Shown here in pieces: positions 17,659-26,227 of a stretch of 34,730 bases of DNA (its first letter is position 1; each line of letters opens with the position of its first letter). The stretch spans positions 1 through 34,730 of the forward strand of contig CALBTC010000124.1 of the NCBI GenBank assembly GCA_937967805.1. Direction: 5' to 3'. Below the pieces are notes generated by a model that worked only from the letters and a program-made list of their open reading frames with translations, was not told the origin of the DNA and ran no database searches. Both the position numbers and the translations under genes were made by a program. The DNA is from an uncultured Anaerolineaceae bacterium. Its GTDB lineage: Bacteria > Chloroflexota > Anaerolineae > Promineifilales > Promineifilaceae.

Positions 17659-18750
17659 ATTGTTTCAGCATTCGAAGTTACCTGAAGCCGTACATGTTTA
17701 TGCTGACGGTTTCCATCGTCTTGTTATTCATCCAGGCCAACCTGGACCTGGCCTTTTGAACGTGCTTTCTGTAGTCATGCTTTGGGTAGGGGCCAACCAG
17801 GTAGCCCAGGCCAACATGCAGGTAGGCGACGTAATGGCTTTTCTGCAATATGCTATGCAGATTGTCTTCGTTTTTATGACGTGGCGGACGGAGCGATCTT
17901 GCTGGACGGCGTGGATATTCGCGAGGTGACGCAGCACGATTTACGCGACAAGATTGGCTACGTGCCGCAAAAAGGCATCCTGTTTTCCGGCACCATAGAG
18001 AGCAATTTGCGTTATGCCGACGAATTGGCCAGCGTGGAGGATTTGCAAACGGCCGTTACCATCGCCCAGGCCGCCGAATTCATCAACAGCAAACCAGAGG
18101 GGCTGCAAACTGAAATTTCCCAGGGCGGCACTAACGTTTCTGGCGGGCAGCGACAGCGCCTTTCTATTGCCCGCGCCCTGGTGAAGCAGCCACCCATCTA
18201 CATCTTCGATGACACCTTCTCGGCCCTGGACTTTAAAACAGATGCCGCGATGGAGAATATTCGCTACGGCCGTCCCGAAGCAACGGACGCCGAAGTCGAA
18301 GCTGCGGCCCAGGCTGCCCATGTCGATCACTTTGTCCACACCCTGCCGGATGGCTACAACATGGTCATCAACGAAGAAACCACCAACATCTCGCAGGGGC
18401 AGATGCAGCTGCTCACCATCGCCCGCGCCGTTCTGTCCGATCCCAAAATCCTGATTTTGGACGAAGCTACCAGTTCGGTGGACACGCGCACGGAAGTATT
18501 GATTCAACAGGCAATGGACCGCCTCATGGTGGGCCGCACCAGCTTTATCATCGCCCATCGCCTCTCCACCATTCGCAACGCCGACCTGATTTTGGTGATG
18601 CGCGATGGCGACATCGTGGAGCAGGGCAACCATGTAGAGCTTTTGGCACGCGGCGGCTTCTATGCCGAGCTGTACAACAGCCAGTTTGAGCATGATGAGC
18701 CGGAGGAAGTGGCAGCAGAAGCTGAACCTACCCTGATGCCTGCGGATTAA
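17659..18750 (+). pseudogene. Two ABC multidrug exporters collapsed into one degraded fragment
   Basis: Pieces appear in the correct order but in three frames. First comes an exporter N-terminus with TM1 ([20 protein letters not shown], to about 17756). Then, in another frame, a TM4-5 region ([15 protein letters not shown] and [20 protein letters not shown]). Then, from 17872, an NBD that begins after Walker A ([20 protein letters not shown]) and runs through VSGGQRQR to [18 protein letters not shown]. At 18250 it switches in frame to the NBD of a second exporter (MENIRYGRP, then [39 protein letters not shown]). Both Walker A motifs and most membrane helices are missing. An open frame of 322 aa (17782-18750) survives but cannot be a functional transporter. 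Tandem heterodimeric exporters behind marR are a common arrangement, which is what this locus seems to have been. Confidence 0.8.
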
Positions 18751-18902
18751 ACTTTAGGAGTGCCAGGCACAGGATCGACCGCGTACACCCGTAAACGGTT
18801 ACGCCTTAGCCCTCCCTAAGAATTCATATGCAGCAATCGTACCATGCTCTACAATCTTTAGAGTATTGGCAAGCAGGCGACGAGCTGAGTGATTCTTAAG
18901 GT

Positions 18903-21119
18903 ATGGCTGACCCACAAACCCAACATGCAGGCACTGCCCAAACCGGGGCTTTTTCCTCACCAAAATCTTCACATCATCGCAAGATGTTGGCGCTTTTTGG
19001 CTGCCTAACAATTGTATTTTTGGGGGCGGCGGCGTTAACTTTTTGGCTAGATTCCTTTGCTCAGGCAACTGAAGGGCGCGAACTGCGCCGACGGCCGTCT
19101 GCCCTGCGCGACATTCCTCAATTTATCAACCTCACCATTACCGAAACCGGCATTGCGGCAATTACGACCGCTGATTTACGGCCGTTCAACTGGCAGCTCT
19201 CTACTTTTTCCCATGACACCATCAACTTAACGCGTCAGGGAGAGCAGGTGCCGTACTTCATTGCTGAAGACGGGCGCACTATGTTTTTCCTGGCCGAAGC
19301 CATTACCAGCACGATATCCGCTCCAGCTGTTTACCGGTTGAGTCTTGGTGAAGGGTTAGCCATGGCTGAAAAAGAGGTTGCTGCTACCGGACGCGGCAGC
19401 AACAAGGCCACCTTCCGCCAGGTGTGGGAAGAAAACAGCAACTTCCTGGCCGAAACCAGCAGCAGCGATCCGTGGTACGGCCGTTTACTGTTGGCCCCAC
19501 ACACCTGGAAGTTTCCCCTCAACAATATCCAACCCAGCGGTGGCCGCGGCCGGCTTACTATTTCTGTTTGGTCCAGTACGGCCAGCCCCAGCAACCCCGA
19601 TCACCATTTACAAATTGGGCTGAACGGCCGTCAGCTAGAAGATTGGGTATGGGACGGTATTCAATACACTTCTACAACCGTGGAGCTGCCCAGCGGTGTT
19701 TTACAGCCGGGCGAGCGCAATCTGCTCAGCCTCACCAGCCCCGGTGATATTTCGGCTGCCGGTGAGGCGATTTACGTGGATCGCATTGAGCTGCTTTACG
19801 AAGGTGTTTTGGAAGCCGGACAAGGCCAGTTCTGGTTTGGCAGCAGCGCCAGCACCATCACCATTCAGAACGCGGATGCCGATCTGCTGCTGTTTGACGT
19901 GACGCTGCGCCAGGACCCGGTGGCCTTGACCAACTTCACCCAGGTTGGCAACGATGTGTTGTTTGCCGGCAGCGGGGTGAACAGCCGTTACTATGCCCTG
20001 AATCCTGACGAAGCGTTACGGCCGTCTTTCTCTAACAGCCTTGTCACCAAGCAGGCGCTGCGCCACAGCGAGCGCGGGGCAGATTACATCGTCATTTATC
20101 CCGACGACACTATGTTTGTAGAGGCCCTTCAGCCGCTGTTGACCTATCGTGCCGAGCAAGGCTTGCGGGTCACGGCCGTTCCCCTCGGCCAGATTTATGC
20201 CGAATTTGGTTACGGGCAGGAAGATGCTGCTGCTATTCGCAGCTTCTTGGCGTATGCCCAGGCCAACTGGATTGCGCCGGCACCCCGTTTTGTGCTGCTG
20301 GCCGGCGATGCCAGCTACGATATTCATAATCACCTTGACGGTAAAAACAGCAACCTACTGCCGACGCAGCTGGTGCAGTTGCCTCGGGGATACGCCAGCA
20401 GCGATACCTGGTACGTTTTGGGGGAGAATGGGTTACCTGCACTGGCCATTGGCCGGTTTCCGGCGCAAACGGCCGAACAGCTGCAAATCATGGTGGCCAA
20501 AACGCTGGCCTATGAGGCAAACGGCCGTTCCTACTGGATCAACCGCGCCTTGTTTGTGAGCGACGCCGAACCCGACTACGATCAGTTCAACACCGGGTTA
20601 GCTGCACACCTGCAAAACGAGGGTTACGAGATCAACGCACTGCAATTGGGCCAAAACGATTCGACTCATTATGATCTTATGGGGGCCCTGGCAAAAGGCG
20701 TGGGCCTCATCAATTATGCTGGAGAAGGCTACGTTTCCCAGTGGGGAGATGGCCAGGTGTTTACGGGAGATGACGTGGCGATGCTGGCGAACAATGGGCA
20801 CACACCCATCTTCACCACATTTACCTGCAACAACGGCGCTTTTGCCGAGCCGGAAACAGACAGCCTGGCCGAAAATCTGCTTTGGGTGGAAGAGGGCGGT
20901 GTCGTGGCAGCCATTGCCCCCACCAGCACCGGTTCGCCGCCCGCACTCACGCCTTTGGGCGATCTGTTTTATGCGGAGCTGCTCAAGAATGAGGTGGATA
21001 CCGTGGGCGAAGCGTTACTCAATGCCCAAACGGCCGCTGCCGGCGATCCCGGTTTGCAAGACGCGATCCTGGTTGTCAACTTACTGGGCGATCCGGCGCT
21101 GCGTCTGCAACGGCCATAA
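18903..21119 (+). CDS. Peptidase C25 (gingipain)-like protein, possibly catalytically altered
   Basis: A 738-aa protein. Residues 28-50 form one hydrophobic segment (signal anchor or uncleaved signal), so the rest is probably outside the membrane. The region 60-330 is beta-rich and unassigned. Residues about 393-738 resemble the C25 fold: YIVIYPDDTMFVEALQPLL, RFVLLAGDASYD, GYASSDTWYV, LAIGRFPAQT, GVGLINYAGEGYVSQW and FTTFTCNNGAF. The expected nucleophile Cys642 is present. The catalytic His of the usual NYxGHG motif is Glu608 (codon GAA at 20724-20726). It may therefore be inactive or use altered chemistry. The ribosome binding site before ATG 18903 is weak (TTAAGG). Confidence 0.82.
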   Translation: MADPQTQHAGTAQTGAFSSPKSSHHRKMLALFGCLTIVFLGAAALTFWLDSFAQATEGRELRRRPSALRDIPQFINLTITETGIAAITTADLRPFNWQLSTFSHDTINLTRQGEQVPYFIAEDGRTMFFLAEAITSTISAPAVYRLSLGEGLAMAEKEVAATGRGSNKATFRQVWEENSNFLAETSSSDPWYGRLLLAPHTWKFPLNNIQPSGGRGRLTISVWSSTASPSNPDHHLQIGLNGRQLEDWVWDGIQYTSTTVELPSGVLQPGERNLLSLTSPGDISAAGEAIYVDRIELLYEGVLEAGQGQFWFGSSASTITIQNADADLLLFDVTLRQDPVALTNFTQVGNDVLFAGSGVNSRYYALNPDEALRPSFSNSLVTKQALRHSERGADYIVIYPDDTMFVEALQPLLTYRAEQGLRVTAVPLGQIYAEFGYGQEDAAAIRSFLAYAQANWIAPAPRFVLLAGDASYDIHNHLDGKNSNLLPTQLVQLPRGYASSDTWYVLGENGLPALAIGRFPAQTAEQLQIMVAKTLAYEANGRSYWINRALFVSDAEPDYDQFNTGLAAHLQNEGYEINALQLGQNDSTHYDLMGALAKGVGLINYAGEGYVSQWGDGQVFTGDDVAMLANNGHTPIFTTFTCNNGAFAEPETDSLAENLLWVEEGGVVAAIAPTSTGSPPALTPLGDLFYAELLKNEVDTVGEALLNAQTAAAGDPGLQDAILVVNLLGDPALRLQRP

Positions 21120-21178
21120 CAATCCAAACCTGACAGGTTCACACAAAAATTTAACACAAATGTTTCTTTGCAAGACGA

Positions 21179-21337
21179 AATTGATTTGCTTTTGCCTAAA
21201 AAGCTCAGCACCGGTGCACTAACCTGGGCCGCTTCGCTGGGGGACAGCGGCGAACCGTAAAAGGGAACGGCCGCATGAACATCCGGGCTGTTAACGGCCG
21301 TTTGCAAAACCAGTCCACCCCCCATGTAAAAACCGAT
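21179..21337 (-). pseudogene. Dienelactone hydrolase-family fragment
   Basis: On the minus strand, 53 codons read IGFYMGGGLVLQ, then SPDVHAAVPFYGSPLSPSEA and APVLSFLGK. This matches the nucleophile-elbow region and next strand of dienelactone hydrolases (usual form G-F/Y-C-x-G-G-G). The nucleophile position is Tyr instead of Cys or Ser. No start region lies upstream (the GH13 gene end abuts it), and the similarity stops after FLGK. It is a stranded, inactive remnant between the C25-like gene and the GH13 gene. Confidence 0.65.
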
Positions 21338-21353
21338 TTACCTCCGCAGGAAT

Positions 21354-22952
21354 CTATGCCTCTGCTACCTTTAGCACAACACCCTCATTTTGATGCAGTG
21401 ACAACTGTTGTCCTTCGATTTCTTTGTCGTTTGGTAGATGCGTCGTCAAACCTATCTCAAGCCGGCCAATTTCGTCCGGTATGGGCCAGACTTGCTCACG
21501 GTTGGTGAAATTAAGCACAACGACATACCGCTCTGCGCCGTACGCCCGCAAATAGGCAAAAAGACCCAACGGGGCGGACAGCGAACGGTACTCACCAATG
21601 TGTAAGGCTGGCGCAGCACGACGCAGCCCAATTAGTTTTTGCGTGAAGGTCAGCATGGAGTCTGGCCGGCTGCGGGCCAATGCCACATTGTTTTGCGCAT
21701 AATCATCAGCTACCGGCAGCCACGGCTCGACATCCGGCGGGCAAAATCCGGCATTGGGTGTGTCGTCCCACTGCATGGGTGTACGCTCCGGGTCGCGGCC
21801 CAACCCCAGGCCAGGCGAATAAATCTCCCAGGGGTCCTGAATTTTTTCGGGCGGTATCGCCACGTCGTGCATTCCCAATTCGTCGCCGTAATAATTGATC
21901 GGGGTTCCCCGTAAGGTGAGCAGGAGCATCATGGCTACCCGTGCCTGATCCTGGCCAATGCGCGTGGCCACGCGGTGCTGGTCATGATTCCCCAGTACCC
22001 AGTTGGGCCAGGCGCCCTCCGGCAGCAGCGCCTCATACTGCTCGACTAAAGCGCGGATTTTCTCGGCTTCCCAGGTGGTGTCGTGCAGGTTGATGTTTTG
22101 CGGCAGATGGATTTCATCGTTTTGGCCGTGATGCTTTACCAGCGCGGGTAGGGGCAGGTTAATTTCACCGATGAGTACACGGCCGTCATATTCATCGGTA
22201 ACGGCGCGCAGCCAGCGATTAAACTCGTGGGCATCAGGTGTGTTCTTGTTGTACTTTTCAATCAGGCGGTGACCCGGGTCCATGCCTTCGCGCCAATCGG
22301 GATTGGGCGGGTTGTCCCGCAGTTGCGGATCTTTCATCACCCGGTAAACCACGTCAACGCGAAATCCATCCAGTCCGCGATCCAGCCAGAAGCGCATGAC
22401 GTTCAGCATGGTTTCCCGCACTTGGGGATTGCGCCAGTTGAGGTCGGGCTGTTCAGCCAAAAAGGAATGAAGGTAATATTGCTCTCTATTTTTGTCCCAG
22501 GTCCAGCCGGATTTGCCGTCGAAGCGGCTGAGCCAATTGTTTGGCGGACCGCCGTCCGGTGCCGGATCGCGCCAGATGTACCAATCATGCTTGGGATTGT
22601 CGCGGGATGATCGGGATTCTAGAAACCAGGGATGTTGATTGGAGGTGTGGCCGGGCACAAAGTCTAGCAGCACCTTTATATTGCGTTGGTGAGCGGCCGT
22701 AATCAATTCATCCATATCGGCCAGCGTGCCAAACATAGGATGGACATCGGTATAGTCGCTTATGTCATAGCCAAAATCAGCCATGGGTGACGGATACATC
22801 GGCGAAATCCAAATAGCGTCAATGCCCAACCAGTGCAGATAGCCCAGCCGCTGGATGATTCCATGCAAATCCCCAATACCGTCTCCGTTTGTATCCTGGA
22901 AACTGCGCGGATAAATTTGATACACAATGCCTTTTTGCCACCAATGGGTCAT
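21354..22952 (-). CDS. GH13 family alpha-glucosidase
   Basis: A 532-aa glycoside hydrolase of the alpha-amylase superfamily, alpha-glucosidase/oligo-1,6-glucosidase type. The (beta/alpha)8 barrel shows the nucleophile Asp200 (DGFRVDVV), acid/base Glu263 (LIGEINLP) and stabilizer Asp324 (LGNHDQHR). The QTNGDGIGDL-like signature is at residues 20-29. It has no signal peptide, so it probably cleaves maltose, trehalose-like or isomalto-oligosaccharides in the cytoplasm. In conserved region I the usual Asn-His is Gly-His (DFVPGHTS, Gly101), an uncommon substitution. The ATG follows AAAAGGAG at 10 nt, 34 nt downstream of the kinase-like gene, so the two form a probable operon. Confidence 0.92.
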   Translation of the reverse strand: MTHWWQKGIVYQIYPRSFQDTNGDGIGDLHGIIQRLGYLHWLGIDAIWISPMYPSPMADFGYDISDYTDVHPMFGTLADMDELITAAHQRNIKVLLDFVPGHTSNQHPWFLESRSSRDNPKHDWYIWRDPAPDGGPPNNWLSRFDGKSGWTWDKNREQYYLHSFLAEQPDLNWRNPQVRETMLNVMRFWLDRGLDGFRVDVVYRVMKDPQLRDNPPNPDWREGMDPGHRLIEKYNKNTPDAHEFNRWLRAVTDEYDGRVLIGEINLPLPALVKHHGQNDEIHLPQNINLHDTTWEAEKIRALVEQYEALLPEGAWPNWVLGNHDQHRVATRIGQDQARVAMMLLLTLRGTPINYYGDELGMHDVAIPPEKIQDPWEIYSPGLGLGRDPERTPMQWDDTPNAGFCPPDVEPWLPVADDYAQNNVALARSRPDSMLTFTQKLIGLRRAAPALHIGEYRSLSAPLGLFAYLRAYGAERYVVVLNFTNREQVWPIPDEIGRLEIGLTTHLPNDKEIEGQQLSLHQNEGVVLKVAEA

Positions 22953-22986
22953 CGATTTCTGCTCCTTTTCTGAGAATGGTTGACCA

Positions 22987-24459
22987 TCAAGCCGCTGCTG
23001 AATCTACCAACGCCTGCGCCTGCCGGCGTATGCTTTCTAGCCGTTCCGGGTCGGCAACCAGTTCGGTGTGCAGCCGCTGGATACGTTTGGCCAACGCTTC
23101 GTTCTGAAACGAGTAGGCAATGTTTTGCACCTGGTTTAACCGGGCTTGAAAGCCTTCCGCACTCAATTCATCCTGGTGCAACGGCCGTGCCGCACCCCAA
23201 TCAATATGCACAACCTCACCGTCGCTATCCTGCAAAATAAAGTTTGCCGAATGCCAGTCCCCATTTTCAACCCCCAGCGCCTCGCACGTTTGCTGGTGCA
23301 GCACAAACAGTTCGTAGAGATCGGCCGTCATGCGCTCGTGGTCGGCCAGCACATAATCTTGAATCGTGTGTCCCACAACAAACGCTTCCAGCGTGAAACC
23401 CATCAACGTTGAGAATGTCATATCATGGGCAAAAATTTGGTGCAGGCGTGGAACAAATCCTTCTTCCAGCAGCAGGCGCACCCGGCCGCGAGGCGTCACT
23501 AAGGCACCGTCCTGGGTCAGGATGGGCCAGTTTTCCGGCTGGCCATTTGCCGTTTTGGCGTTTAATTTGATTTCGTGGAATGGTTCCGGGGCTGGCTGTT
23601 TGACAACAACGCCCAACTCTGGGGCAATCAATACCAGGCTGCCCCGGTGGCGGCCGGCGATATATTCTCCTTTGACAATCATCGTCATGCCCGTTTCTTG
23701 TCGCCATGCTTCTTGCCACGTTTGGATGGTTAAAGCGGGCCACGTGTCACCGGACATCAGGTAGCTGCGTCGCGCTAATTCAAGCCGGCGCATCTGGCTC
23801 AATAATTCGTCGTAGAGCAATATTTTGGGCACAGGGGGTGTATCGGCCGTTGCCAGGCAGTTTCCCGAGGCAGCTTCTCTAAAGAGGCGTTCGATGAAGG
23901 TAGTGGTTGCGGCCGTTTCTCCCTCTGCTTTCAAGGCTGGCCTGGGGCGCAAGCTGTGCAAATAGAGTAATGACGACAAAAAGTCAGGCCAGGGACAGCC
24001 TGCTTCTTCTTCCAGGCGAGAGGCTACCTGGTCGGCATCTGCCCCAAAGTAACGCACCTGTTCACCATAGTCGGCCAGCAGTTCCAGGTGTTTGAGCAGG
24101 GGGTCAGACGGCCGTTTCCTGGGCAAGTAAGCGACAGCAAAATAAATGGGCGCCCAGCCGCCCAGGTTGCGGGTGAGAAAATCAGCTCTGGCTAGAAATT
24201 CTATGGGCACCAGCCGATCCGTGTGCGTTTCAACCAAATTATGGCGGGGATTGTCAATGTCTAGAAAGTCAGCCACGGTAGGATCGGTTGCTTGCCGAAG
24301 CCCCCCAATCCAGGCGCGCTCAGCCTGGGGCGACGGCCGTTGCCCCACTATCTGCAATTTGGCACCTCTGGGTTTGCGCGTGGGCGGCAGCAAAAAGCTG
24401 ACAATATCCGGCCTGTTTAGGGGCAGGGCAATCACGGCAAAATGGCTGGTTGAACGCAT
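22987..24459 (-). CDS. Uncharacterized protein with a C-terminal kinase-fold (APH-like) domain
   Basis: A 490-aa protein that I cannot place in a named family. Residues about 258-430 show a protein-kinase/aminoglycoside-phosphotransferase pattern: SLVLIAPELGVVVKQP with candidate ATP-binding Lys287, the catalytic loop NGDWHSANFIL (Asp401, Asn406), and the metal-binding VVHIDWG (Asp420). Residues 1-255 are a soluble alpha/beta region of unknown role. The ATG follows AAGGAG at 7 nt. It lies immediately upstream of and co-directional with the GH13 alpha-glucosidase, so phosphorylation of a sugar released by that enzyme is one idea, but a protein or small-molecule kinase is equally possible. Confidence is high that it is a gene, moderate for kinase fold, low for substrate. 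Confidence 0.8.
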   Translation of the reverse strand: MRSTSHFAVIALPLNRPDIVSFLLPPTRKPRGAKLQIVGQRPSPQAERAWIGGLRQATDPTVADFLDIDNPRHNLVETHTDRLVPIEFLARADFLTRNLGGWAPIYFAVAYLPRKRPSDPLLKHLELLADYGEQVRYFGADADQVASRLEEEAGCPWPDFLSSLLYLHSLRPRPALKAEGETAATTTFIERLFREAASGNCLATADTPPVPKILLYDELLSQMRRLELARRSYLMSGDTWPALTIQTWQEAWRQETGMTMIVKGEYIAGRHRGSLVLIAPELGVVVKQPAPEPFHEIKLNAKTANGQPENWPILTQDGALVTPRGRVRLLLEEGFVPRLHQIFAHDMTFSTLMGFTLEAFVVGHTIQDYVLADHERMTADLYELFVLHQQTCEALGVENGDWHSANFILQDSDGEVVHIDWGAARPLHQDELSAEGFQARLNQVQNIAYSFQNEALAKRIQRLHTELVADPERLESIRRQAQALVDSAAA

Positions 24460-24523
24460 GATCCACTCCTTCGAAGCACAATAGACCTATTGTCGGCCAT
24501 CGTACCCGTTTGCACAAGATCGA

Positions 24524-26191
24524 TCAAAATTCCCCAATGTCGGCGTAGCGGAACCGTTCGATGGCGATGAAGCCAACGGCCGTTACCAACATCAGTATCG
24601 TGCTCATGGCCAGTGCTTGACCGTAGTTAAGCACCCCCGGCTGCCCTAAAAAACGCTCAATGGCAATGGGGATAGTCAGGTAACCGCTGTTGGGCCGCAC
24701 AATAAAACTGGTCGCACCAAATTCGCCCATGCTCACCGTAAAGGCAAACACCGAAGCTACCAGCAGCGCCCGGCCCACGATCGGCAAATCCACCTCGCGC
24801 CAGACGCGGCTGGGGGAGGCGCCCAGCACGGCCGCTGCCTCCCGCAGACTGGGCTTGATCCCTTGCAAAACGGGCAGCAGCGTGCGTACCACAAAAGGAA
24901 AGGCTACCAAAACGTGGGCAATCAGCACCAACAGCGGCGAGGTGCGCAGCCAGCGAAACGTGACCACGTAGCCAAACCCCAACGTCACCGCCGAGGCGCC
25001 CAGCGGCAGCATAAAGAGCGGATCGAGCCAGCTACGCCAGCGGGACGGCCGTATCAAAAAAGTGGCTGAAAACAGCCCCAGAACCCCGGCGACAATCACC
25101 GTGAGCAAAGCGTACCCCAGCGAATTGCGCAGCGCCACCAACGGCGGTACAAATACGACGCTGTCCCGGCGCAAGGTGGGCAGCGCCTGGTAGTAGGCCA
25201 GGGTAAACTGCCCCTCGCGGTCCACCAGCGACTGCCACACCAGCGCCAGCAGCGGCGTCAGCAAAAAGAGCAGCAGGCCGGCAACCATGCCGCCCAGCGC
25301 CAGCTTCTCGCCTACTGTTTTTGCCTGCCGCTGGGTGCTTTCTTGCGGGCGCAGCTCAAGGGAAACGGCCGTTTGCTGCTGCCATTTTGCGTATAGTGAC
25401 ATTAGGCCAAAAGTAAACACAATTTGCAATAACGAAAGCGCCGCGGCCACATCGGGCCGCAAAAAGGTAATGTATTGGCGGTAAATTTCCGTCTCGATGG
25501 TGCTGAATGCCGGACCGCCCAAAATGAGGATGACGCCGAAGCTGGTGAAGGTAAACAGGTAAATGAGCAGGCTGGCGCTGATGAGTGACGGCCGTAGCAG
25601 CGGCAGGGTAATCTCCCAAAAAGCGCGACGCGGCGAAGCGCCCAACGTCTGCGCCGCTTCCACCAATCGCGGATTCAGGTTGCCCCAAAAACCACCGACC
25701 AGCCGCACCACCACCGTGACGTTGTAAAAAACGTGGGCCAGTAAAATGATCGTCAACGTTTGCTCTAGCTGGATGAGCGGGGTGTCTGTTTGTAAAACGG
25801 CCGTCAGCAGGCGGTTAAGCGGCCCGTTGACCCCCAGCAGGGCGCGGAACGCGGCGGCCACCACCACGGTGGGCATCACAAAAGGAATAGTGGTGAGGGC
25901 GCGCAAAACCGTCTTGCCGCGGAATTCGTAGCGGGCAAACAGATAGGCGGCGGGCAGCCCCAGCAGCAGCGTCAGCCCGGTAGAGAGCGCCGCCTGCCAC
26001 ACCGTAAACCAGACCACGTTGCGAAAAGACGGCCGTTGCACCAGTTCCCCCAACGCTTCGGCCGTCAAACTCAAGCGAAAAATGTTCCCCAACGGGTAAA
26101 AAAAGAAGATCAGCAAAAACAGCAGCGGTAGGAGTAGTACCACCGGCCATCGTTTTGCTTGTTGTTGCCAAAAATCGCGCTTACCTGTCAT
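24524..26191 (-). CDS. Two-domain ABC transporter permease (thiamine ThiP / ferric FbpB-like)
   Basis: A 555-aa protein with about twelve helices and two tandem MetI-type permease modules. Each has the EAA loop that docks the ATPase: EAAQTLGASPRRAFWEITLP and EAAAVLGASPSRVWREVDLP. This fused architecture is typical of thiamine (ThiP) and Fe3+ (FbpB) importers. No binding protein or ATPase gene is next to it, so partners must lie elsewhere and the substrate is undecided. No Shine-Dalgarno sequence is visible before the ATG at 26189-26191; it may be leaderless or start elsewhere. Confidence 0.88.
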   Translation of the reverse strand: MTGKRDFWQQQAKRWPVVLLLPLLFLLIFFFYPLGNIFRLSLTAEALGELVQRPSFRNVVWFTVWQAALSTGLTLLLGLPAAYLFARYEFRGKTVLRALTTIPFVMPTVVVAAAFRALLGVNGPLNRLLTAVLQTDTPLIQLEQTLTIILLAHVFYNVTVVVRLVGGFWGNLNPRLVEAAQTLGASPRRAFWEITLPLLRPSLISASLLIYLFTFTSFGVILILGGPAFSTIETEIYRQYITFLRPDVAAALSLLQIVFTFGLMSLYAKWQQQTAVSLELRPQESTQRQAKTVGEKLALGGMVAGLLLFLLTPLLALVWQSLVDREGQFTLAYYQALPTLRRDSVVFVPPLVALRNSLGYALLTVIVAGVLGLFSATFLIRPSRWRSWLDPLFMLPLGASAVTLGFGYVVTFRWLRTSPLLVLIAHVLVAFPFVVRTLLPVLQGIKPSLREAAAVLGASPSRVWREVDLPIVGRALLVASVFAFTVSMGEFGATSFIVRPNSGYLTIPIAIERFLGQPGVLNYGQALAMSTILMLVTAVGFIAIERFRYADIGEF

Positions 26192-26227
26192 CTTGAATGA
26201 TCGTAAATTTGTAGGGAGCTCGCTGAA

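Noticed and set aside
17782..18750. A functional stand-alone ABC ATPase of 322 aa
   Set aside because: It lacks Walker A for both nucleotide-binding parts, and joins pieces of two exporters; the first ~30 residues are out of frame with the real protein.
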